Assembly: GCA_964523295.1 (NCBI GenBank)
Contig: CAZGAH010000070.1
Coordinates: 1-21,581, forward strand
DNA length: 21,581 nucleotides
Direction: 5' to 3'
Origin: CAZGAH01 sp964523295
Lineage (GTDB): Bacteria; Desulfobacterota; Desulfovibrionia; Desulfovibrionales; Desulfovibrionaceae
The translations under genes and the position numbers were made by a program. This document shows positions 1 to 5,307 of the stretch, piece after piece (positions within the stretch are counted from its first letter, which is position 1; each line of letters begins with the position of its first letter). The notes under the pieces are model-generated. The model ran no database searches and was not told where the DNA came from. It saw only the letters and a list, made by a program, of their open reading frames with translations.

Positions 1-1165
1 CCTGCGCCAGGGTGCGGTAGATGTCCGCAGCCTCCTGCGCCGGCGCCAGGGCCTCGGTCTTGCGGCCCGCGGAGGAGAGAACTATGGCCTTGTTGTTTTT
101 GAACTTCGCCATAAGCGGCTGGTGTGCGGCCGGGTCGCGATCAGTCAGGCTGGCAAGAATGCGTTCAGCGTCAGCGTACGCGGTAAACGCGGCCTCGAAT
201 TTGTGCAGCGTGGACAGAAGACTGCCGAGATTGATCAATGCACTGGCCTTTGTGGCTGCAACCCTGGTATCGTCGAGCAGCGCTAAGGCCTTGCGGTAGT
301 ACTGTTCGGCACAATCATAGCGCCGCTGTTCATCCAAAAAAACGGCGTAATCCAATTGCGCGTCGGGGTCATGGTTCAGAAACTCCGCGCGCTTGCGGAA
401 GGCCTCGTCTGCGCCCTTGAAGTCGAAGTTCATTGCAAGGATACGCGCGCGTTGGGCGTAGGCCTCACCGATTTCCTTTTCATTCTGTCGTATTCGGTTT
501 GCGTCCTGCCGTATTCGGTTTGCGTCCTGCTCGAGGCGCTCGATGTCCAGTATTTGCAACGCTCCCTGTACATCGCCTTGGATGAACAAGTCCCAGGCGC
601 GGGCGTATTCTCCCGAAATCTCTCCGATCTTGCGGGCAGCCAGCTCTTCGGCATACCGTTCGGCCAGGGCCCTGGCTTGTTTCAGCTCTTCGCCGAGGCG
701 CGACAGCTCATCGTTTTTGCCTGCCCGGGCATACGCATCGGCTTTGGCCTCGTATGTCCTTTCTACACGCTGCACCAACTCCAGACGGTAAAATTGACGC
801 GCCCACATCTCGCGCTCGTGCTCAGGGCTGAGCAGAATAATGGCCGGACGGGCGTCCGGGTCCCTGGGGAGCCGCTGAGCGAGCGTTACGTCGTTGACCA
901 CCACCAAGCCTTCCTTGTTTACGACGAGGATGACGTCGTCCCCCGGCTCACAGTTGCCGAATTCAAGAAAAAACCGGCCATCGTCCAGCGAGGTCTGATC
1001 ATTGGCGCCGTGAGCGGTAACTTTGGCTTTGGTCACGACCTCCCCGCCCTCGCGGCGCATGTAAACGATACCCTTGATCTTGGCCGCTGCCAGGGCCAGA
1101 TCGGCAGGCAGACAACACAGCAGGACCGCAACAAGAAACCGCGTAGCGATGTTTCGGGGGCGCAT
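1..1165 (-). CDS. exported TPR protein with N-terminal beta-sandwich domain (partial, runs off window)
   Basis: An open frame of about 388 codons from ATG at 1165 reaches the left edge without a stop, so the C-terminus is missing. The first ~26 residues form a signal peptide (hydrophobic VAVLLCC core, cleavage near LALA-A). Residues ~29-105 (starting KIKGIVYMRREGG) look like a carboxypeptidase-regulatory-like beta-sandwich. Next comes a charged helical linker, then from about residue 230 helical repeats of TPR type (for example QLDYAVFLDEQRRYDCAEQYY and the following ALINLGSLLSTLHKFEAAF). It starts 2 nt after the stop of the upstream membrane protein, and its Shine-Dalgarno GAGAGG lies inside that gene, so the two are co-translated. 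The product is probably periplasmic or surface-exposed and may be a scaffold. Its function is unknown to me. The linker carries a 7-residue tandem duplication (DANRIRQ twice). Confidence 0.8.
   Translation of the reverse strand, partial: MRPRNIATRFLVAVLLCCLPADLALAAAKIKGIVYMRREGGEVVTKAKVTAHGANDQTSLDDGRFFLEFGNCEPGDDVILVVNKEGLVVVNDVTLAQRLPRDPDARPAIILLSPEHEREMWARQFYRLELVQRVERTYEAKADAYARAGKNDELSRLGEELKQARALAERYAEELAARKIGEISGEYARAWDLFIQGDVQGALQILDIERLEQDANRIRQDANRIRQNEKEIGEAYAQRARILAMNFDFKGADEAFRKRAEFLNHDPDAQLDYAVFLDEQRRYDCAEQYYRKALALLDDTRVAATKASALINLGSLLSTLHKFEAAFTAYADAERILASLTDRDPAAHQPLMAKFKNNKAIVLSSAGRKTEALAPAQEAADIYRTLAQ
485..526. repeat. 21-bp tandem duplication inside the TPR-protein gene
   Basis: Two adjacent 21-bp units (485-505 and 506-526) differ by one base. 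They encode DANRIRQ twice in the coiled, charged linker of the TPR protein. The unit is a multiple of three, so the frame is preserved. It looks like a recent slippage duplication. Confidence 0.9.
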
Positions 1166-1167
1166 GA

Positions 1168-2115
1168 TTACCTCTCAAGCTGGGCGTTAATGGGACCGGA
1201 GCCGGGAACAGCGATGCTGCTCCAGGGCCTGTAACCATGGGCGATGATGGATATCTCCTGCTCCCTATTATCCGTCGCAGGCAAAGGAATGGAGAATCGG
1301 CCGTGTTCATCTGTCGTCGCGGAATGATTGCCGAACACGACCTGCGCGCCGATAACGGGCAGCCCTGTCGAGTCCGTTGCCTTGCCTTCCAAAGTGCGGA
1401 CCTTTGGGACGATGGAAAGATAGGCACCTTCACCTGGCTTCAACACCGGAGACTGGCACTCAGGCGACAATGCCCAGACATCATGAATCACCCCAGCGGT
1501 CACCGGCTTGCCGCGAAAGCGTCCTGGCACCTCGGTGAAAACCGCCTGCCCGGATTCGCCAATGGCCACGACATCGCGCTTGCCACCCAGATCAAGAAAC
1601 ACCTTGCCCTGGTTACGAAGCGGCATATCAGCCTGTCCGCCGGGTCCATGCACGAATACGGTCACCGTGAACGTGGCATCTGGCGTGGGGATGAACATCC
1701 AGCCCAGAAGCAGGACGATAATAAAAAGAGCAGCTGCCCCGCCCGCTTCAATTTTAAATCCCAGCTGCGTTCCGGAGGTCCGGGCGTAAGAGCGGAGTAC
1801 GCCGAACAGAACGAGGGCAGCGCACAGCCCAAGAGCGCAAAGCATAAAATAGTAGACAATATAGAATGTATTGTGATTAGAAAACGTATCTCCAAACTCG
1901 ACAACAGAATACAATCCCGCAGCAGCGATGAGCACAAATGCAATTGACATCCACACCAGCCTGTCTTTTATTATCATCGGCATCTCATTTTTCTTAAGCG
2001 GTATTGCTTCATCTTCCAGAGTTAACGGGGGGCTATAGGTCCCGTTGCACCCGGTACTGTTCTGTATTTGTATAACCTGCGCCTTATCTTTTGCTTTTAC
2101 TTTTTGGTTAGCCAT
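1168..2115 (-). CDS. triple-transmembrane protein with carboxypeptidase-regulatory-like C-terminal domain
   Basis: 315 residues from ATG at 2115. This start is preferred over an in-frame ATG at 2136 because GAGGAAAA lies about 7 nt upstream. The N-terminus (residues 1-50) is polar. Three hydrophobic spans follow at ~53-72, ~84-107 and ~125-143. The rest is a soluble domain whose last ~90 residues (VRTLEGKATDSTGLPVIGAQ, then GRFSIPLP) match the Ig-like carboxypeptidase-regulatory pattern, in which a GxVxDxxGxPxxGAxV strand is followed by D-x-x-GxF. The downstream exported TPR protein also begins with a domain of this kind, so the pair probably works together at the envelope. I do not recognise a specific family or function. 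The upstream DNA is AT-rich and carries a plausible promoter. Confidence 0.75.
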   Translation of the reverse strand: MANQKVKAKDKAQVIQIQNSTGCNGTYSPPLTLEDEAIPLKKNEMPMIIKDRLVWMSIAFVLIAAAGLYSVVEFGDTFSNHNTFYIVYYFMLCALGLCAALVLFGVLRSYARTSGTQLGFKIEAGGAAALFIIVLLLGWMFIPTPDATFTVTVFVHGPGGQADMPLRNQGKVFLDLGGKRDVVAIGESGQAVFTEVPGRFRGKPVTAGVIHDVWALSPECQSPVLKPGEGAYLSIVPKVRTLEGKATDSTGLPVIGAQVVFGNHSATTDEHGRFSIPLPATDNREQEISIIAHGYRPWSSIAVPGSGPINAQLER

Positions 2116-2178
2116 ATCCAGTTTTCCTCGGTGCATGTTTTTGAAATATATAAAAATATTTTACTAAAGTTGTTGTTT

Positions 2179-2207
2179 TGGATAAATATAAGAGAAACGC
2201 CTGTCAA
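2179..2207 (-). promoter_or_regulatory. candidate sigma-70 promoter of the membrane/TPR operon
   Basis: On the minus strand TTGACA (2207-2202) is followed after 17 nt by TATCCA (2184-2179). The -35 is perfect and the -10 weak. It lies in the most AT-rich stretch of the region, about 60 nt upstream of the ATG at 2115. Other AT-rich -10 choices are possible. Confidence 0.4.
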
Positions 2208-2308
2208 GAAATTTGTTGTCTTCATGTCTTAAGCGCGGTCACAACACCAGACGGGCGCGCAACCTGCGGAACGAGACGTGGATCGGGCATTTTCCCCTGC
2301 ATTCCCTA

Positions 2309-2440
2309 GGCGACAGATGATAGCCCAGGACACCGCCCCGGGTTTACGGATGGCGAGGCATGGGGAACGAGACGGGCCGCAAAGGGGCTTTACTTCACCA
2401 CGAAATGCTCGATGAGGGCGATTTATTGCGAAGCGGATTA
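2309..2440. repeat. degenerate copy of the REP-like/leader repeat also found at 5112-5295
   Basis: 2309-2326 is a perfect 18-bp inverted match to 5128-5145. 2371-2439 is a direct match, with a few substitutions and two single-base indels, to 5227-5295, the leader of the 5308 gene. In this copy the putative -10 of that leader is lost, and the palindromes seen near 5100-5220 are degraded. It lies in the 570-nt gene-free stretch 2136-2708 and is followed directly by the first copy of the R1 repeat. I see no gene in the stretch. Confidence 0.75.
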
Positions 2441-2451
2441 CACAGCCCCGA

Positions 2452-2694
2452 GGCGGAACTCCCGTTTATAACGCCGGTGGATGATGTGCCAGGCGTGGCT
2501 CTATTCGGGTGCCCATTGATACAGGTTGCGGACGTTTTTCTGTGTTCCGGGCGCACAGCGAAGCCGCTTTCCGGATGTGGGATTCGCAGGCGGGGCTTTT
2601 TGAAGGTAAAAGAGTCGTTCTCAGGGGGGGGCAGGCGGATTTCAGGCATTTTATCTTTTGAATCAAGGGGATGGTCAGGTCCGGCACCATGCCT
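2452..2694 (+). repeat. dispersed repeat R1, copy A (longest)
   Basis: About 240 bp. The first ~160 bp align without indels to 3465-3625 (offset 1013). The distal part, from GCGGACGTTT onward, aligns with 4221-4386. Shared blocks include GGCGTGGCTCTATTCGGGTG, GCGCACAGCGAAG, CGCTTTCC and TTTGAATCAAGGGG. The reading frame is open in copies A and B, but the substitutions are mostly non-synonymous and there is no ribosome-binding site, so I treat it as a non-coding repeat. Copy A lies just downstream of the minus-strand PIN toxin gene. Confidence 0.85.
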
Positions 2695-2708
2695 GCCGCA
2701 GCGGTGTC

Positions 2709-3098
2709 TTACGCCTTTGGAATGAACATGACCGGTCCGGGATACGGTTGCAGTGCGCTGTCCGAGGTCAGGAGGGGGATGCCTTCAACCTTGGCCTGAG
2801 CCAGGAGCATGCGATCAAAGGGGTCCTTGTGCAGCGGGGGGAGGTCGTTCACTGCCAGGGCATGCCGGCTGGTGATGGGCAGTTCCAGATAACCGTTGTC
2901 CACAAGCCCGCGCCGGAGCACCTCAGGATCGACTTTGAAGTCGCTTCTGCCCAGGCTCTTTTTGATGCCGATCTCCCAAATGCTGGCCGGGCTGAAATAC
3001 AGCGTGTTCCCGGCGTCCACCACGAGGGTTTCCGCTTCCTTGGGCAAGTTTCCGGCTGCGGCCCAAAGCAGCATGTGCGTGTCGAGGAGCAGCTTCAT
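2709..3098 (-). CDS. PIN-domain ribonuclease toxin (VapC-like, type II TA)
   Basis: 129 residues, the normal size for a single PIN domain. PIN nucleases are Mg-dependent endoribonucleases that cut tRNA, rRNA or mRNA. The expected acidic residues are visible: D6 in LLLDTH, E42 in SIWEIGIK, D92/D95 in HKDPFDRMLLAQA and D113 in LLTSDS. The HKDPFDR form is typical of PIN toxins paired with Phd/YefM-type antitoxins (the PIN_Sll0205-like group, by family knowledge). Its ATG overlaps the antitoxin stop as ATGA, the usual translational coupling. The catalytic set looks intact, so the toxin is probably functional. The RNA target cannot be read from the sequence. Confidence 0.93.
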   Translation of the reverse strand: MKLLLDTHMLLWAAAGNLPKEAETLVVDAGNTLYFSPASIWEIGIKKSLGRSDFKVDPEVLRRGLVDNGYLELPITSRHALAVNDLPPLHKDPFDRMLLAQAKVEGIPLLTSDSALQPYPGPVMFIPKA

Positions 3099-3337
3099 TT
3101 CGTGCCCTCGAACATGGCCTGAATCTCCTCGCTGCCCATGGAGTCGAAGTCCTCCGGAACCTCCAGCCTGCCTTTGAGAAAACCCACCCTCTGCGCAGGA
3201 TCGGGCTGCGGCGTGTAGGCGCTGACCGTCACCATGGGCTTGCCGGACCTGGCGATGACAAAGGGCTCGCCCTTGGCCGCTTTGTCAATCAACCTGGAGA
3301 GATGGGTCTTAGCTTCGTGAATGTTGACCTGCTGCAT
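3095..3337 (-). CDS. Phd/YefM-family antitoxin of the PIN module
   Basis: 80 residues starting MQQVNIHEAKTHLSRLID. The start at 3337 is chosen because GGAGG sits 5 nt upstream; an in-frame ATG 12 nt earlier overlaps that SD. The N-terminal ~55 residues are the Phd/YefM DNA-binding fold (VNIHEAKTHLSRLI, then GEPFVIARSGKPMVTVSAY). The C-terminal ~25 acidic residues (LEVPEDFDSMGSEEIQAMF) would wrap the PIN toxin and block its active site. It lies first in the operon and overlaps the toxin gene by 4 nt. A promoter with two 10-bp direct repeats lies directly upstream and is probably its own operator. Confidence 0.93.
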   Translation of the reverse strand: MQQVNIHEAKTHLSRLIDKAAKGEPFVIARSGKPMVTVSAYTPQPDPAQRVGFLKGRLEVPEDFDSMGSEEIQAMFEGTK

Positions 3338-3354
3338 ACGCTCCTCCACAATGA

Positions 3355-3399
3355 ACTAAGTCTATGACTAAGTCTAGTTGCGAGGAGTCCTCTTGTCAA
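3355..3399 (-). promoter_or_regulatory. promoter and putative Phd-type operator of the PIN/Phd module
   Basis: Minus strand: TTGACA (3399-3394), 17-nt spacer, TAGACT (3376-3371). Two 10-bp direct repeats (plus strand ACTAAGTCTA at 3355-3364 and 3367-3376) are spaced one helical turn (12 bp) apart, and one covers the -10. The spacer itself holds an 11-bp palindrome, GAGGAGTCCTC, at 3382-3392. Phd-family antitoxins repress by cooperative binding to adjacent sites, which fits this arrangement. Confidence 0.7.
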
Positions 3400-3464
3400 T
3401 GTGTTCAGGACCGCTTGTGTTCAGGTCCGCTCGGACAGCTCCGTCCCCGGAAGCGCGTCCCCGG

Positions 3465-3625
3465 GGCGGAACTCCCGTTTAAGGCGCCGGAGGGTGATAT
3501 GCCCGGCGTGGCTCTATTCGGGTGCCCATTGACACAGGTTGGGGACGTTTTCCTGTGCTCCGGGCGCACAGCGAAGTCGCTTTCCAGATATGGGATTCGT
3601 AAACGGGTTTTTTTAAAGGCAAAAT
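3465..3625 (+). repeat. dispersed repeat R1, copy B (5' half)
   Basis: Aligns to 2452-2612 with no gaps and scattered substitutions. After GGCAAAAT it diverges from copies A and C. It lies between the promoter of the PIN/Phd module and that of the RHH/RelE module, in the same orientation as copy A. Confidence 0.85.
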
Positions 3626-3665
3626 ATCGGCCGGGCTACGCCAAGAAAAATGCCGAAGGCAAGCC

Positions 3666-3701
3666 TTGAATCTGCCTCAATCATGCTATACATATATAGC
3701 A
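3666..3701 (+). promoter_or_regulatory. promoter and palindromic operator of the RHH/RelE module
   Basis: 3684-3701 is a perfect inverted repeat, TGCTATA-CATA-TATAGCA (7-bp arms, 4-nt loop). It overlaps a likely -10 (TATACA at 3687-3692). A possible -35 TTGAAT at 3666-3671 gives a short 15-nt spacer. The palindrome lies 13 nt upstream of the antitoxin ATG, just before its SD AGGAGG, where a ribbon-helix-helix autorepressor would be expected to bind. Confidence 0.6.
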
Positions 3702-3714
3702 CAGGAGGCGACCT

Positions 3715-3939
3715 ATGCTTGCAATCAGACTCCCAATCGAGATTGAAGAGCGGCTGGAGAACCTGGCCAGGCGGACAGGCAGGTCAAAGACCTATTACGC
3801 CAAAGAGGCCATTCTGGCCCACCTGGAAGACATGGAAGACTACTACCTTGCGGCAGAGTCCTACACGGAGTTTCGAGCCAGCGGCGAACACGCTGTTTCC
3901 GCTGGCGAGGTGGTGAAGCGGCTTGGCCTGGGCGATTGA
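3715..3939 (+). CDS. ribbon-helix-helix antitoxin (RelB/CopG type)
   Basis: 74 residues with SD AGGAGG 7 nt before the ATG. The first ~45 residues are a ribbon-helix-helix: the beta strand LAIRLPIEIEERL, helix ENLARRTGR, then SKTYYAKEAILAHLEDMEDY. This is a common antitoxin layout in which the RHH dimer binds DNA and the C-terminal tail (AAESYTEFRASGE...) neutralises a RelE-type toxin. The gene overlaps the downstream relE-like gene by 17 nt, and a perfect palindrome upstream is the likely operator. The fold and partner are clear; the exact subfamily name is less so. Confidence 0.9.
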   Translation: MLAIRLPIEIEERLENLARRTGRSKTYYAKEAILAHLEDMEDYYLAAESYTEFRASGEHAVSAGEVVKRLGLGD

Positions 3940-4183
3940 GTACACACCCAAGGCCGTGAAGGCGCTATCCAAGCTGGACAAAACGTCCGCCGCACGGATC
4001 GTCGCGTTTATGCAAGAACGCACAACGGAAGACCCGCGCAACGCTGGCAAAGCGCTTTCCGGTCCTCTCGGCGAGTTCTGGCGCTATCGTGTCGGCGATT
4101 ATCGCATTCTCACGAAGATTGAAGATTCCCGGCTTGTGGTGCTTGTCGTGCAAGTAAGTCATCGAAGCGCTGCGTATCGCTAG
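3923..4183 (+). CDS. RelE-family mRNA interferase toxin
   Basis: 86 residues. The start is TTG at 3923. The frame is closed by a TGA at 3914-3916, so no ATG or GTG is available upstream, and the next downstream options would remove the first beta strand (AIEYTPKAVKAL). Family hallmarks are the N-terminal strand and helix with KALSKLDK, the middle LSGPLGEFWRYRVGDYRI, and the C-terminal VVLVVQVSHRSAAYR. RelE toxins cut mRNA in the ribosomal A site. The gene overlaps the antitoxin by 17 nt and has no good SD of its own, so translation probably depends on coupling. The weak TTG start would hold toxin below antitoxin, which is an inference. Confidence 0.9.
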   Translation: MAWAIEYTPKAVKALSKLDKTSAARIVAFMQERTTEDPRNAGKALSGPLGEFWRYRVGDYRILTKIEDSRLVVLVVQVSHRSAAYR

Positions 4184-4194
4184 TGTCTGAAGAG

Positions 4195-4221
4195 TCGTTG
4201 GGGTCGTTGGGGTCGTTGGGG
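4195..4221 (+). repeat. 9-bp tandem repeat (TCGTTGGGG) x3
   Basis: Three perfect copies of TCGTTGGGG begin 12 nt after the RelE stop and run straight into R1 copy C. A related but imperfect GTCG-rich run follows the YoeB gene at 4990-5040. Confidence 0.9.
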
Positions 4222-4386
4222 CGGACGTTTCCCGTTTTCCGGGCACACAGCGAAGTCGCTTTCCGGATGTGAGATTCGTAAACGGGCCTTTTTTAAGGCA
4301 AAATAGTTGTTCTAAGGCGAAAAACAGGCGTATTTCAGGCATTTTATCCTTTGAATCAAGGGGTTGGTTTGATCCGACCCCATGCC
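4221..4386 (+). repeat. dispersed repeat R1, copy C (3' half)
   Basis: Aligns to 2528-2694 of copy A with a few indels. It shares GCGGACGTTT, CACAGCGAAG, CGCTTTCCGGATGTG and the distal TTTCAGGCATTTTATC and TTTGAATCAAGGGG blocks. It lacks the 5' third found in A and B. It lies between the RelE and YefM modules in the same orientation as the other copies. Confidence 0.85.
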
Positions 4387-4398
4387 CCTCCCCTTGTC

Positions 4399-4437
4399 TT
4401 GACCTGCACGCATTTCTGTACTAATATCGTTTATTAG
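4399..4437 (+). promoter_or_regulatory. promoter and putative operator of the YefM/YoeB module
   Basis: TTGACC (4399-4404), exactly 17 nt, then TAATAT (4422-4427). An inverted repeat CTAATA-TCGTT-TATTAG (4421-4426 / 4432-4437) covers the -10 and start region, where YefM would be expected to repress. SD AAGGAG follows at 4439-4444, 7 nt before the ATG. Confidence 0.65.
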
Positions 4438-4450
4438 CAAGGAGAAGCCC

Positions 4451-4708
4451 ATGCCTGACGCCATTAACTACACCGAAGCCCGTTCGTCGCTCGCCGCGAC
4501 CATGGATCGCGTGTGCGACAGCCACGAACCGGTGATCATTACCCGCCAGAAGGCGCGCCCGGTGGTCATGATGTCCCTCGACGACTACAACGCCATCATG
4601 GAAACCGCGCACCTTCTGCGCACCCGGGCCAATGCCGACAGGTTACGGGAAAGCATCGCCCAGGCCGATGCAGGTACACTTGAGCAGCACGATCTGATTG
4701 AGCTATGA
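4451..4708 (+). CDS. yefM: YefM-family antitoxin
   Basis: 85 residues. It is a typical YefM/Axe protein: the N-terminal AINYTEARSSLAATMDRVCD dimerisation and DNA-binding fold, the central EPVIITRQKARPVVMMSLDDY strands, then the helical DNA-free tail ETAHLLRTRANADRLRESI and a short acidic end that binds YoeB. The stop overlaps the YoeB ATG by 4 nt (ATGA). The strong SD (AAGGAG) contrasts with the coupled toxin gene. The operator-like inverted repeat over the promoter suggests the usual autorepression by the YefM-YoeB complex. Confidence 0.95.
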   Translation: MPDAINYTEARSSLAATMDRVCDSHEPVIITRQKARPVVMMSLDDYNAIMETAHLLRTRANADRLRESIAQADAGTLEQHDLIEL

Positions 4709-4968
4709 CCATCCTCGCCTGGACGCCGCGAGCCTGGGAGGACTACCTTTTCTGGCAGCGACACGACCCAAAAACGCTCAGACGAGTGAATGAACTTATC
4801 CGCGACATACTTCGATCACCCTTCGAGGGCATCGGCAAGCCCGAGGCCCTTCGCTACGATCTCGTGGGACATTGGTCCCGGCGCATCGACGCTGAGCACC
4901 GGCTCGTGTATCGTTATGAGGTCGACGAGGAAAGAGTCGTCATTGTGCAATGCCGATTTCATTATTGA
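4705..4968 (+). CDS. yoeB: YoeB-family ribosome-dependent mRNA interferase toxin
   Basis: 87 residues against 84 in the E. coli protein, collinear throughout. Conserved landmarks are WEDYLFWQ, the SPFEGIGKPEAL loop, HWSRRIDAEHRLVYRY and the C-terminal CRFHY. The catalytic residues of E. coli YoeB (E46, R65, H83, with C-terminal Y84) correspond to E47, R66, H86 and Y87, all present, so the enzyme should be active. YoeB cleaves mRNA in the ribosomal A site; YefM inhibits it. The 4-nt overlap with yefM indicates translational coupling. Confidence 0.96.
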   Translation: MTILAWTPRAWEDYLFWQRHDPKTLRRVNELIRDILRSPFEGIGKPEALRYDLVGHWSRRIDAEHRLVYRYEVDEERVVIVQCRFHY

Positions 4969-4989
4969 TTCCTTGCGATAACGTCACTA

Positions 4990-5040
4990 CGTCGGCTGTC
5001 GTCGGTTGTCGTCGAGGTTGTCATCGTGTCGTCGGGGTCG
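4990..5040 (+). repeat. imperfect GTCG-rich short tandem repeat
   Basis: A run of near-copies of TGTCGTCGG (TGTCGTCGG, TTGTCGTCGA, TTGTCATCG, TGTCGTCGG, GGTCGGA) begins about 20 nt after the yoeB stop. It is similar in position and composition to the 9-bp repeat after the RelE gene. No gene is visible between 4969 and 5307. Confidence 0.6.
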
Positions 5041-5111
5041 GACCGATTCAACACCTTGAATTCACAGATAATACGCCCTAAAACAGGCAGTATTCATTAT
5101 ATCAAGCCCCA

Positions 5112-5220
5112 CCCGGGGCGATGCCCCGGGCTATCATCTGTCGCCCCCTTGGGGCTCGATGGATGCCTGCTCGACGAGCGCCGAAGGCGCGACCCATGGC
5201 AGACCGGGGCATCGCCCCGG
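5112..5220. repeat. cluster of four short REP-like hairpins
   Basis: Four palindromes with 3-nt loops lie in 109 bp: CCCGGGGC-GAT-GCCCCGGG (5112-5130), GCCCC-CTT-GGGGC (5143-5155), GCGCC-GAA-GGCGC (5178-5190) and CCGGGGC-ATC-GCCCCGG (5204-5220). The first and last are inverted copies of each other, so the block is itself a large inverted repeat. Part of it recurs in inverted form at 2309-2326. This resembles REP/BIME elements, but no REP-associated (RAYT) transposase is in the window. Confidence 0.75.
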
Positions 5221-5243
5221 GTATCGGACGGGCCGCAAAGGGC

Positions 5244-5279
5244 TTTACTTCACTACGAAATGCGCGTATGGTAGCATTT
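5244..5279 (+). promoter_or_regulatory. candidate promoter of the 5308-7368 operon
   Basis: TTTACT (5244-5249), 17 nt, TATGGT (5267-5272), each 4 of 6 matches. A 6-bp inverted repeat, AAATGC / GCATTT (5258-5263 and 5274-5279), spans the -10. The segment is duplicated at 2371-2439, where the -10 is lost. Confidence 0.4.
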
Positions 5280-5307
5280 CATTGCAAAGCGGATTCAGGG
5301 GCACGCC

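Noticed and set aside
356..1234. Plus-strand open frame of 292 codons at the left edge
   Set aside because: The minus strand encodes a signal peptide, a beta-sandwich domain and TPRs with a proper SD and operon spacing. The plus-strand frame has none of these.
2360..3669. R1 repeats as a small gene family (similar peptides in copies A and B)
   Set aside because: The frames are open over the repeat, but differences are mostly non-synonymous, no SD precedes either frame, and copy C breaks the frame. Treated as non-coding repeats.
2452..4968. Integron-style cassette array with attC sites separating TA genes
   Set aside because: The repeats lack attC-like long imperfect palindromes and paired core sites, the modules face both ways and have their own promoters, and no integrase is visible.
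2309..5295. CRISPR array
   Set aside because: Repeats are few, long, irregularly spaced and contain or flank genes. No regular spacers or cas genes.
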